Notes under the pieces: model-generated
What the model saw: only the letters and a program-made list of their open reading frames with translations
Databases searched by the model: none
What the model was told of the DNA's origin: nothing
In this document: piece by piece, positions 7,621 to 14,800 of the stretch
Numbering within the stretch: position 1 is the stretch's first letter
Layout of the letters: each line of letters starts with the position of its first letter
Position numbers and translations under genes: made by a program
Source of the DNA: CASQEL01 sp036655975
GTDB taxonomy: Bacteria; Desulfobacterota; Desulfovibrionia; Desulfovibrionales; Desulfovibrionaceae
Direction of reading: 5' to 3'
Assembly (NCBI GenBank): GCA_036655975.1
Contig: JAVVPD010000030.1
Span: 1-24,375 of the forward strand
Length of the DNA stretch: 24,375 nt

Positions 7621-9538
7621 AGCGCATCCCTCCTTTTTGGAATGGTTCATCACAAGCTGCGCGAATCAGCACGGCGACTTCGTCCACCGATTTCATGCCC
7701 AGATTGTCTCCGGTTCGTAAGCGTACATTGACGCCGCCTTCTTCCACTTCTTTATCGCCCACTACAAGAATGTAGGGGATTTTCGCCAGCTGCGCCTCGC
7801 GCACTTTGAAGCCCAGCTTTTCGTTACGCGTGTCGGCCTCAGCACGAATGCCAGCCTTGCGTAAGATTTCCAATGCCTTTTCAGCAAAACGGGTGTGGGC
7901 ATCCGTCACGGTCAGCAGGCGCGCCTGCACCGGAGCAATCCACAAAGGCAAAGCCCCCGCAAATTGTTCAATAAGCACACCGATGAAGCGTTCGAGGGAG
8001 CCCATAATAGCGCGGTGCACCATGACAGGACGATGACGTTCACCATCTTGCCCCACATAGGTGAGGTCAAAACGCTCAGGCAAGGTAAAATCACACTGAA
8101 TGGTAGAGCACTGCCATTCACGACCGATGCAATCGAGCAAACGCACGTCGATTTTAGGTCCGTAAAAGGCGCCGTCCCCTTCGTTAATCGTATACGGAAT
8201 GTTCGCGCGCTCCACCGCCTTCGTCAAAGCAGAGGTCGCCACTTCCCATGCTTCATCCGTGCCGATGCTCTTGGCCGGGCGGGTGGACACGGCGACTTTG
8301 TATTCAAAGCCGAACAGGTTCATAAGATCGCGCACCAAGGTGATCACGTCAATAATTTCGTCTTCCAATTGCTCCGGCGCACAAATAATATGGGCATCAT
8401 CCTGCGTAAACTGACGCACCCGCAACAGGCCGTGCAATACGCCCGACTTTTCGTGGCGGTGCACCACGCCCAGTTCAAAATACCGTTGGGGCAAGTCGCG
8501 ATAACTTTTAAGCGAATTTTTATAAATCAGCATGTGCGCGATGCAGTTCATGGGTTTCACGCCATAGGCATCTTCGTCAATGGTGGTAAAATACATATTT
8601 TCGCGATAATTATCATAGTGGCCCGACTTTTGCCACGTTTCCACCCGCAATAATTGTGGCCCCTGCACCAATTCATAGCCGCGTTTGAGATGTTCCTTAC
8701 GCCAGAAATCTTCCAAAATGGTACGAACCAGCATCCCCTTGGGCAGCCAGAACACCATGCCCGGCGCAACATCTTCATTAAACGTGAACAAGTCCAGCTC
8801 GCGGCCCAATTTGCGGTGGTCGCGGCGCTTGGCTTCTTCAAGCATTTGCAAATAATCCTTCAAGGCTTTTTCGTCCGCAAAGGCGGTACCGTATAAACGA
8901 GATAGCATGGCATTTTTTTCGTCACCGCGCCAATAAGCCCCCGCCACGGACATAATTTTAAAAGCCTTCAAAAAACCTGTGTGCGGAACATGCGGGCCAC
9001 GGCACAAGTCGGTAAAGTCCCCACACTGATAGAGCGAGACAGTATCTGCGGGGATTTCTGAAATAATTTCAGCCTTATACTTTTCGCCCAAGCGGGTAAA
9101 ATGTTCCACCGCCGCGCTCTTGCTCATTTCACTACGGATGAAGGGCAAAGCCGCACGCGCAATGGCATGCATTTCCGCTTCAATGGCGGCAAAATCTTCC
9201 GAGGAGAAAGGTTTTTCCACATCAAAGTCATAATAAAAGCCGTTGTCAATAGAAGGGCCGATGGTCACCTTGGCTGTGGGAAACAATTTTTTAACCGCCG
9301 CCGCCATGATGTGCGAAGTAGAATGACGCACTAGGGACAAAGCCTCGGGCGCGTCTACCAATATTCCTTCAACAGTGGCACCGTCCGGCACGGGACTGCC
9401 CAGATCGACCAATGCGCCATTGCAACGACAAGCAACGGCAGCCTTATATTTTTTCCCGCTCAAAGCCACTTTCAGCGCGTCCGCGCAACTGGCCCCGGCG
9501 GGTACTTCTATATTTTGCGTATCAACAGACACATTCAC
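7607..9538 (-). CDS. thrS: Threonyl-tRNA synthetase
   Basis: A class II synthetase that charges tRNA-Thr and edits mis-attached serine. At 643 residues it is full length. Domains in order: TGS (1-61); the editing domain with HSTSH (72-76) plus Cys179 and His183 in DLCRGPHVPH, the usual editing-site residues; the catalytic core with the zinc-ligand region MNCIAH, motif 2 (HRHEKSGVLHGLLRVRQFTQ), DDAHIIC, and motif 3 (VMVHRAIMGSLERFIG); and a C-terminal anticodon-binding domain ending near residue 640. The start is GTG at 9536-9538, supported by AAGGAG seven bases upstream; a second GTG two codons on is also possible. It heads the infC-rpmI-rplT operon and overlaps the proposed infC start. Confidence 0.98.
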   Translation of the reverse strand: MNVSVDTQNIEVPAGASCADALKVALSGKKYKAAVACRCNGALVDLGSPVPDGATVEGILVDAPEALSLVRHSTSHIMAAAVKKLFPTAKVTIGPSIDNGFYYDFDVEKPFSSEDFAAIEAEMHAIARAALPFIRSEMSKSAAVEHFTRLGEKYKAEIISEIPADTVSLYQCGDFTDLCRGPHVPHTGFLKAFKIMSVAGAYWRGDEKNAMLSRLYGTAFADEKALKDYLQMLEEAKRRDHRKLGRELDLFTFNEDVAPGMVFWLPKGMLVRTILEDFWRKEHLKRGYELVQGPQLLRVETWQKSGHYDNYRENMYFTTIDEDAYGVKPMNCIAHMLIYKNSLKSYRDLPQRYFELGVVHRHEKSGVLHGLLRVRQFTQDDAHIICAPEQLEDEIIDVITLVRDLMNLFGFEYKVAVSTRPAKSIGTDEAWEVATSALTKAVERANIPYTINEGDGAFYGPKIDVRLLDCIGREWQCSTIQCDFTLPERFDLTYVGQDGERHRPVMVHRAIMGSLERFIGVLIEQFAGALPLWIAPVQARLLTVTDAHTRFAEKALEILRKAGIRAEADTRNEKLGFKVREAQLAKIPYILVVGDKEVEEGGVNVRLRTGDNLGMKSVDEVAVLIRAACDEPFQKGGMRYSFT

Positions 9539-9580
9539 GGCAAAACTCCTTGGATGTAGACCAAAATCTTGTACCCCACA

Positions 9581-9608
9581 GTCTTACACGGCTATGCACA
9601 CGATGCAA
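9581..9608 (-). promoter_or_regulatory. Possible thrS promoter
   Basis: On the minus strand TTGCAT (9603-9608) and TAAGAC (9581-9586) are 16 bases apart, about 40 bases before the thrS GTG. The match to a sigma-70 promoter is modest. A small inverted repeat, TGCA-N5-TGCA (9595-9607), overlaps the -35 side. Confidence 0.3.
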
Positions 9609-9630
9609 GGGGGGGACAAAGCATAAACAC

Positions 9631-9660
9631 AAAAAAGGGGAGGTAAACCTCCCCTTTTTT
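9631..9660 (-). terminator. Terminator after tRNA-Val
   Basis: A 13-base stem (9631-9643 with 9648-9660) closes a four-base loop, TAAA. The stem has GGGGAGG/CCTCCCC at its tip and six A:T pairs at its base, so it can act on either strand. On the minus strand it follows the tRNA gene by 14 bases and ends tRNA transcription before thrS. Confidence 0.92.
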
Positions 9661-9674
9661 GTTAATTTTTATTG

Positions 9675-9751
9675 TGGTAGGAACGAGCAGGCTTGAACTG
9701 CTGACCCCTTCCATGTCAAGGAAGTGCTCTAGCCAACTGAGCTACGCTCCT
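9675..9751 (-). tRNA. tRNA-Val, anticodon GAC
   Basis: A 77-base cloverleaf with CCA encoded. The acceptor AGGAGCG pairs with CGTTCCT (one G:T), followed by discriminator A and CCA. The D-stem is GCTC/GAGC, the anticodon stem CTTCC/GGAAG closes the seven-base loop TTGACAT with anticodon GAC, the variable loop is GGGTC, and the T-stem AGCAG/CTGCT closes TTCAAGC. GAC reads valine codons GUC and GUU. It lies between gltX and thrS with its own likely promoter upstream and terminator downstream. Confidence 0.96.
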
Positions 9752-9771
9752 ACGCGTTGAGGCAGGTAATG

Positions 9772-9800
9772 TTCTTAACGTCATACATTGTATGCGTCAA
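9772..9800 (-). promoter_or_regulatory. Probable tRNA-Val promoter
   Basis: TTGACG (9795-9800) and TAAGAA (9772-9777) on the minus strand are separated by 17 bases, placing transcription start about 14 bases before the tRNA. The -35 is strong and the -10 weak. The spacer contains a perfect inverted repeat, CATAC-N3-GTATG (9782-9794). Confidence 0.5.
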
Positions 9801-9819
9801 GAGTTTTTTTTGGTTTCCC

Positions 9820-11217
9820 TTATCCCGCGCACAGAGCATCCAAACGGGCCAAACTTTCCTCGCGCCCGAGCAAGGCCATCACGTCAGGCAGATGCGGCCC
9901 GCCCAAACTTCCGGTCAAAGCCAGCCGCACAGGCGGCCCCACCTGCTTGAATTTAAAACCACCCTGCTCCACATAGGTGTGCATGCAGGCTTCCAAGGTG
10001 GGCGCGTCAAAAGGCGTAAGCACGGCAAAGGCCGCCCGCAAGGCCGCCACATGGGTCAGGGCATTGTCCTTCAAAGCCTTGGCCTTGGCCGCCGGGTCAA
10101 ACACGAGATCCGCCGCCGTCACCAGCAGACTTTGCACCGCCGCCGCCAATTCTACCAGACTGTTGGCCCGCTCACGGTACAGGCCTACCGCCCCCTCCAG
10201 CCGCTCCGCAGCATACGCTTTTCCGCCAAAGGCAGCGTCGACAAAGGGTTTAGTCAAGGCTGCCAGCTCCGCCGCCGGAGTGGCCCGCAAATACTGGGCA
10301 TTCAGCCAATGCAATTTGTCGGGGTCAAAGGCTGAGGGCGCGGCATTGAGGGAAGTTCCGTCAAACAAGGTTTTGAGTTCCTCAAGGGAAAAGAGTTCCT
10401 GATCCCCGTGCGACCAACCTAAACGAACAAGATAGTTGACTAAAGCCTGCGGCAGCAAGCCGTCCTGTTGATATTCTATCACCGCCCGTGCCCCGTGGCG
10501 CTTGGACAATTTTTGCTTGTCCGGCCCCAAAATCATGGGGACGTGCCCAAAACGCGGCAAGGGCAGGCCCAAGGCTTCGTAAATCAAAATTTGCTTGGGG
10601 GTATTGGAAACGTGGTCGTCGCCACGGATCACATGGGTCACGCCCATTTCATAGTCATCAACCACCACCGCCATATTGTAGGTTGGCATGCCGTCTGAAC
10701 GCCGCAAAATCATATCGTCGAGTTCAGCCACGTCCACCGCGATAGTGCCCTTAACCAGATCGTCAAAAACCACCCGCCCCGTGAGCGGTGCTTTCAAACG
10801 CACACAATGCCCCTCACCCGGGCCGACATTTCGGGTACGACAGCGCCCGTCATAACGCGGCTTTAAGCCTTTGGCCCGCGCGTCTTCACGCATGGCGTCC
10901 ACTTCGTCCGGCGTGCACGCGCACCAATAGGCATGCCCGCTTGCCAGCAATGTATCGACATAGGCATTATACAAATCCGTACGCTGGGTCTGGTATACCA
11001 GTTCGCCGTCCCAATCCAAGCCCAGCCAAAGCATGGAAGCCAGAATAGAATCGGTATATTCTTGGCGCGAACGCTCCACATCGGTATCTTCAATCCGTAA
11101 AAAATACTGCCCACCAAAATGTCGCGCGAGTAGCCAGCAGAAAATCGCCGTGCGCGCCCCACCAATATGCAAATGCCCTGTAGGACTCGGGGCAAAACGT
11201 GTCACAACTTTGGTCAT
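9820..11217 (-). CDS. gltX: Glutamyl-tRNA synthetase
   Basis: A class I synthetase that charges tRNA-Glu, and in many bacteria also tRNA-Gln when no GlnRS exists; which applies here cannot be seen. The 465-residue length is normal. The HIGH-type motif is FAPSPTGHLHIGGART (8-23) and the KMSKS-type motif is KLSKR (236-240). A zinc site like that of E. coli GluRS is visible as Cys99-x-Cys101, Tyr122 and Cys126 (CACTPDE and RYDGRC). GDDHVSNTPKQ (199-209) is typical of the catalytic fold, and the C-terminal third is the helical anticodon-binding region. The ATG has an AAGGAG site six bases upstream. It ends 68 bases before tRNA-Val and begins after the rubredoxin terminator, so it is probably transcribed alone. 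Confidence 0.98.
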   Translation of the reverse strand: MTKVVTRFAPSPTGHLHIGGARTAIFCWLLARHFGGQYFLRIEDTDVERSRQEYTDSILASMLWLGLDWDGELVYQTQRTDLYNAYVDTLLASGHAYWCACTPDEVDAMREDARAKGLKPRYDGRCRTRNVGPGEGHCVRLKAPLTGRVVFDDLVKGTIAVDVAELDDMILRRSDGMPTYNMAVVVDDYEMGVTHVIRGDDHVSNTPKQILIYEALGLPLPRFGHVPMILGPDKQKLSKRHGARAVIEYQQDGLLPQALVNYLVRLGWSHGDQELFSLEELKTLFDGTSLNAAPSAFDPDKLHWLNAQYLRATPAAELAALTKPFVDAAFGGKAYAAERLEGAVGLYRERANSLVELAAAVQSLLVTAADLVFDPAAKAKALKDNALTHVAALRAAFAVLTPFDAPTLEACMHTYVEQGGFKFKQVGPPVRLALTGSLGGPHLPDVMALLGREESLARLDALCAG

Positions 11218-11266
11218 GGGATTCTCCTTGGAGTTTTTCTACGCATTTTTCAGACGGTTCACAATG

Positions 11267-11302
11267 AAAAAGTCCCCTCAGCCCGTGAGGCGCTGAGGGG
11301 AC
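11267..11302 (-). terminator. Terminator after the rubredoxin gene
   Basis: An 11-base stem (11272-11282 with 11292-11302) with a nine-base loop is followed on the minus strand by five T. It lies 24 bases past the rubredoxin stop and ends the perR/bfr/rubredoxin region. Confidence 0.9.
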
Positions 11303-11326
11303 ATAAACAAAGTTTATCGCTACGCG

Positions 11327-11512
11327 CTAACTTGCAGCCAAACATATAAAGGACTTTTTACTGGCCTTACACACCGGGCAATGCCAGTCTTCAGGCAGAT
11401 CCGCAAAAGACGTACCCGCAGGAATTTTTGCCCTTTTATCCCCCCGATCGGGGTCGTACACATAGCCGCAATTGCTCACTTGACAGCGGTACATATCTTT
11501 AGGTTCGGCCAT
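11327..11512 (-). CDS. Rubredoxin, type 2 (CX4C)
   Basis: A 61-residue electron-transfer protein with one iron held by four Cys: Cys10 and Cys15 in YRCQVSNCGYVYDP, and Cys45 and Cys48 in HCPVCKASKKSF. The first pair is separated by four residues instead of the usual two. This CX4C spacing is the hallmark of the D. desulfuricans ATCC 27774 rubredoxin-2, whose gene follows bacterioferritin in that species, as here (24-base gap). The wider loop alters the metal-site geometry. By analogy it may reduce the bacterioferritin core or haem; that is inference from family knowledge and position. A terminator follows. Confidence 0.95.
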   Translation of the reverse strand: MAEPKDMYRCQVSNCGYVYDPDRGDKRAKIPAGTSFADLPEDWHCPVCKASKKSFICLAAS

Positions 11513-11536
11513 GGAAGTATCCTTAACCCTTACGCT

Positions 11537-12076
11537 TTAGGCTCCAGCGTTTTTATTCATGATAAAACCTTTGGAAATCGGCCCTGTGGAAGCGGACGTG
11601 CCCGCAATTTTCGACAGGAACGTGTCGCCCAAGGTTTTAATGTGCTCGGCCACATTTTCATAATAGCTCAAATGGGCCTGTTCTTCTTCAATGGTGGCTT
11701 CAAAAAGCCGAGCGCTCAAAATATCACCATTTTCGTTACACACCTTGATAAAGCTATTGTAGGCATCAATGGTGTTGTCTTCAGAGGCGGCGTCAAAATT
11801 ATAAATTTGCTGCACGTCCTGCCCCTTAACCACAGCGGCTTTCAGCGTTGTGGTGGGTTCCCCGCCCAGTTCTTTGATGCGTTCGGCAAAATTTTCAGCA
11901 TGGCGCATTTCGTCAATGGCAATCAGCTTCATATTTGCGGCCAGCTCGCCATAGTCTTTGTCATCCAAATTATAATGCTGATTCATATATTGATGAATAG
12001 CCTGTAGTTCCATACTCCGAGCAATATTCAGAACTTCAATCACTTTTGCCCTACGGGCATCTCTATCAGCGGACAT
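11537..12076 (-). CDS. bfr: Bacterioferritin, Desulfovibrio type
   Basis: A 179-residue four-helix ferritin subunit that oxidises and stores iron in a 24-mer with haem between subunits. Ferroxidase ligands are Glu23 (SMELQAIHQYM), Glu56 and His59 (DEMRHAENF), Glu99, Glu132 and His135 (EEEQAHLSYY). Met57 is in the position of the haem-iron ligand. Length, numbering and the ending (SKGF plus a short tail) fit the D. desulfuricans protein, known for binding iron-coproporphyrin III rather than haem b; whether that holds here cannot be read from sequence. The ATG at 12074-12076 has an AGAAGGAG site; a longer open frame adds 30 residues that do not look like ferritin. It is 71 bases after perR, with an AT-rich inverted repeat between, and 24 bases before the rubredoxin gene. 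Confidence 0.96.
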   Translation of the reverse strand: MSADRDARRAKVIEVLNIARSMELQAIHQYMNQHYNLDDKDYGELAANMKLIAIDEMRHAENFAERIKELGGEPTTTLKAAVVKGQDVQQIYNFDAASEDNTIDAYNSFIKVCNENGDILSARLFEATIEEEQAHLSYYENVAEHIKTLGDTFLSKIAGTSASTGPISKGFIMNKNAGA

Positions 12077-12103
12077 TACGCGCTCCTTCTCAAGGCTAAA
12101 ATT

Positions 12104-12127
12104 ATTATGATAAAAATATATCAAATC
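12104..12127. promoter_or_regulatory. Candidate Fur/PerR operator upstream of bfr
   Basis: An AT-rich imperfect palindrome centred at about 12115.5. The core is TGATA-N6-TATCA (12108-12112 with 12119-12123), flanked by ATT (12104-12106) pairing with AAT (12125-12127). It lies 28 bases or more before the bfr start, just after perR. Size and composition suit a Fur-family site, but there is no exact match to the B. subtilis PerR box or the E. coli Fur box. Confidence 0.45.
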
Positions 12128-12147
12128 TCTTTGACATATCTTACAGC

Positions 12148-12540
12148 TTAATGCTTTTGAGCGCAAGCGTCACAGATGCCGTCATATTCCACCCTCGCCC
12201 CAGTGATGGTGAAGCCTGGTACAGAAATATCGTCAATTGTGGGCGCAGGGCGGGGGAGCATCACATCACCAATGCGCCCGCAATATATGCACCGCACGTG
12301 TTGATGCCATGCGATTTCTCCATCAAAACGCTTAGTGGAGCCCGCCGCTTCCAGCTTCAAAATTTGACCGCTATCCGCCAAAAAATCTAGGTTACGGTAC
12401 ACCGTGCCCAGACTTATGCGTGGCAAACGCTCGCGGACAATGCCGTATACTTCATCAGCCGTGGGGTGGCTCTTCACTTTACGCAATTCTTCAAGTATAA
12501 CTGCTCGTTGCCGAGTCATGCGGGTTTGAGTTTGTGGCAT
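12148..12540 (-). CDS. perR: Fur-family regulator, PerR type
   Basis: A 130-residue metal-dependent repressor. Residues 8-65 are the winged helix (TRQRAVILEELR, HPTADEVYGIVRE, ISLGTVYRNLDFL). Two CxxC pairs, Cys84/Cys87 and Cys123/Cys126, form the structural zinc site. The regulatory site corresponds to B. subtilis PerR: His25, Asp73 (KRFDG), His79, His81 (WHQHVRC) and Asp92 (GDV). Asp73 where Fur usually has Glu favours PerR, which senses peroxide by metal-catalysed His oxidation. The ATG at 12538-12540 has an AAGGAGG site; a longer frame adds 27 unrelated residues. It is divergent from the hyf-like operon and just upstream of bfr, suggesting peroxide- or iron-linked control of the iron-storage genes and perhaps itself. 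Confidence 0.88.
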   Translation of the reverse strand: MPQTQTRMTRQRAVILEELRKVKSHPTADEVYGIVRERLPRISLGTVYRNLDFLADSGQILKLEAAGSTKRFDGEIAWHQHVRCIYCGRIGDVMLPRPAPTIDDISVPGFTITGARVEYDGICDACAQKH

Positions 12541-12560
12541 AGGCCCTCCTTGCATGAGAA

Positions 12561-12588
12561 GAATTACTAATAACATAAAAAATGTCAA
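12561..12588 (-). promoter_or_regulatory. Probable perR promoter
   Basis: A perfect -35 (TTGACA, 12583-12588) and a weaker -10 (TAATTC, 12561-12566) are 16 bases apart on the minus strand, placing the start about 14 bases before the perR ATG. The region is strongly AT-rich. The 226-base gap between perR and the hyf-like operon (12541-12766) otherwise holds only the divergent promoter at 12702-12730. Confidence 0.5.
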
Positions 12589-12701
12589 GCACTCACGCTC
12601 AGATAATATCTTTTTTCGCAAATATTTTTATATTTTTCCCTCAGGATGACAGCGACCAAGGCAGCACCCGCCCCTGACGAAAAAATAGGCCCATAGCTTA
12701 C

Positions 12702-12730
12702 TTGTTATTTTATACTAGTAGAGATATGAT
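12702..12730 (+). promoter_or_regulatory. Promoter of the hyf-like operon
   Basis: TTGTTA (12702-12707), a 17-base spacer and TATGAT (12725-12730) form a good sigma-70-type promoter. The start would fall near 12737, giving a leader of about 30 bases to the hyfB ATG at 12767. This argues against the alternative in-frame GTG at 12734, which would precede transcription. Confidence 0.65.
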
Positions 12731-12766
12731 AAAGTGTTGCTAGCAAATTTTCTGTACGGGACGCGC

Positions 12767-14800
12767 ATGAATATTTTTTTGTATTCTTTACTCATACTTA
12801 CGATAACGGCGGGCCTTCTTGCCGTCATTGCCCTGTATCCTCAAAACACAAATCTGTCCCGCTTCGCCAATAGAATCGCCCCCATCGGCATTGTTTTGGG
12901 CTGCGTGACAGGGCTTTGGGCATTGTGCGCCGGTTCTTGGGACGGTGTTCAATACGCCTTGCTGCCGTGGGGACTGCCCTTTGGCTCCGGCGCGCTGGGC
13001 ATGGACACTTTAAGCCGCCTGTTTTTATTCCCTGTATTTGGTCTGGGCGCCGTTTGCGGTGTTGCAGGCGCGCATACTCTGGGCAGCTATCCCGCCGAGG
13101 AGCATAATCTCGCCGCCCACTGGCTGTTCTATTGCCTGCTCATCCTGTCGCTGGCGGTGGTCATGACGGCCCGCGACGCAGTGCTTTTTTTGATCGCATG
13201 GGAAATCATGTCGCTGGTGCCTTTTTTTCTGATCGACTTTGATGATGAGGAGGCCCATGTCCGTCAGGCCTCATGGATTTATCTGGTAGCCGCACATCTG
13301 GGCGCGGTTTTTCTGCTAGCGCTCTTCGCCCTGTTGTGGCAACTGGCAGGCAGCACAAGCTTCAGTGCCTTCAGTCAGGCGGCGGGCAGTATTGCGTCTA
13401 GCCCCCTAGTCTCCCTGCTATTTCTATTGGCCTTAACAGGCTTTGGCGCCAAGTCAGGGCTTGCCCCCCTGCATGTCTGGCTGCCAGAAGCCCACCCCAT
13501 TGCCCCAAGCCACATTTCCGCCATTATGTCGGGGGTGATGATCAATGCGGGCGTGTATGGCTTTATCCGCTGTCTCGACTTTTTCGGCCCCCTGCACAGT
13601 GCCCCCGCATGGTGGGGCTGGGCCGTAGTGGCGGTGGGGCTGAGCACGGGGCTGGTGGGGATTTTTAAAGCCACGGCCCAAAGTAATATTAAACGCTTAT
13701 TGGCCTATTCTAGTGTAGAAAATATGGGTTTAATCTTTATGGGATTGGGCGCGGCTCTTGTAGGTGCACGGGCGGGCAATGCGTGGGTTTGCACCTTGGG
13801 CTTTGCCGGTGCCTTGTTCCACATGCTCAACCACGCAGCCTACAAAAGCTTATTATTTTTGTCCGCAGGCGAAATTTTACACGCGGTGAATTCCGTGCGA
13901 TTTGAACACTTAGGCGGCTTACAAAAAAAACTGCCCGTGCTGGGACTGTGTTTTGGCCTAGGGGCCGCATCCATTGCCTGTCTGCCGCCCTTCAACGGTT
14001 TTGCCAGTGAACTGGTACTGGCACTCAGCTTAGCCGGAGGCCTTGAATTGCCCGGTATGGAACAACAATTGGGCCTGCTCGGCACCTTAGTGGGCCTAGC
14101 CCTGATCAGCGGTTTAGCGGCTGCCACCTTTGCCAAGGCCTATGGCATTGCCTTTTTGGGCGAAGCCCGCACCGGTGGAGCGCACAATCCCACGCCCACC
14201 CAACCTATCGCCCTTGCGTGTCTGGTCGTGCCCGCCGCAGCCTGCCTCGGCTTAGGGCTTGGCGCGCCGTGGGTATTCGAAAGCATTGCCCCCGCCGCGC
14301 TGTCATTGAGCGCCCCTAGCGCCGATCTGCTGCCCAAGGCTGTGGACGCGGTGGTGCACATGGGCAACATTTTGTATATTGTCACCGCCGTAAGCATGGG
14401 CGGCATTGCCCTCACCCTAGCCTTGAGCGCATGGCGCAAAACCCGCAACCTTACTAACGGAATACGCCGCGCGCCCACGTGGGGCTGCGGCTATCAGGCG
14501 GGCACAGCGCGGATTCAATATTCCGCCGCATCGTTCTCTGAACCCACGGCAAAACTTTTGGCAGCGAGCATGGGCCTCAAAACCCGTTATAGTATGGATA
14601 AAAACTTTTTCCCAACGCGGGCCAGCCTCAGCGTGACGGCCTCCGACCGTGTGCTCGACCATGTACTCAGCCCCGCGTTTGAAGGCATCGCCAGAGTGTG
14701 TAATGCCCTAAAAATCTTTCAGCACGGGCGTATTCATCTCTATATCCTGTATATGTTACTCACCGTGATTGCTTTACTCATTTGGGGGCTACACGCATGA
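12767..14800 (+). CDS. hyfB: HyfB-like antiporter-type membrane subunit
   Basis: A 677-residue integral membrane protein of the Mrp-antiporter / NuoL-M-N family, as found in group 4 hydrogenases (HyfB, HycC). Such subunits form ion-translocating half-channels driven by the peripheral redox arm. The sequence has about 14-16 hydrophobic helices. The two charged residues central to proton movement are visible: Glu146 (LIAWEIMSL) and Lys229 (GFGAKSGLAPLHVWLPEAH, 225-243). SNIKRLLAYSSVENMG and LNHAAYKSLLFLSAGEI are further family signatures. The ATG at 12767 is chosen because a GTG upstream lies ahead of the likely transcription start; the ribosome binding site is weak (GGGA). It is first in the operon and its stop overlaps the next ATG by four bases (ATGA). 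Confidence 0.93.
   Translation: MNIFLYSLLILTITAGLLAVIALYPQNTNLSRFANRIAPIGIVLGCVTGLWALCAGSWDGVQYALLPWGLPFGSGALGMDTLSRLFLFPVFGLGAVCGVAGAHTLGSYPAEEHNLAAHWLFYCLLILSLAVVMTARDAVLFLIAWEIMSLVPFFLIDFDDEEAHVRQASWIYLVAAHLGAVFLLALFALLWQLAGSTSFSAFSQAAGSIASSPLVSLLFLLALTGFGAKSGLAPLHVWLPEAHPIAPSHISAIMSGVMINAGVYGFIRCLDFFGPLHSAPAWWGWAVVAVGLSTGLVGIFKATAQSNIKRLLAYSSVENMGLIFMGLGAALVGARAGNAWVCTLGFAGALFHMLNHAAYKSLLFLSAGEILHAVNSVRFEHLGGLQKKLPVLGLCFGLGAASIACLPPFNGFASELVLALSLAGGLELPGMEQQLGLLGTLVGLALISGLAAATFAKAYGIAFLGEARTGGAHNPTPTQPIALACLVVPAAACLGLGLGAPWVFESIAPAALSLSAPSADLLPKAVDAVVHMGNILYIVTAVSMGGIALTLALSAWRKTRNLTNGIRRAPTWGCGYQAGTARIQYSAASFSEPTAKLLAASMGLKTRYSMDKNFFPTRASLSVTASDRVLDHVLSPAFEGIARVCNALKIFQHGRIHLYILYMLLTVIALLIWGLHA

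Noticed and set aside
7895..8653. 252-codon plus-strand open frame
   Set aside because: Antisense to the thrS catalytic core; no recognisable domain or ribosome binding site.
11537..12076. Rubrerythrin, suggested by the neighbouring rubredoxin and PerR
   Set aside because: There is no C-terminal rubredoxin-like CxxC domain, and length and ligand positions match bacterioferritin.
12734..12766. Upstream GTG start for hyfB adding 11 residues
   Set aside because: It lies at or before the transcription start predicted from the promoter at 12702-12730 and has no ribosome binding site.
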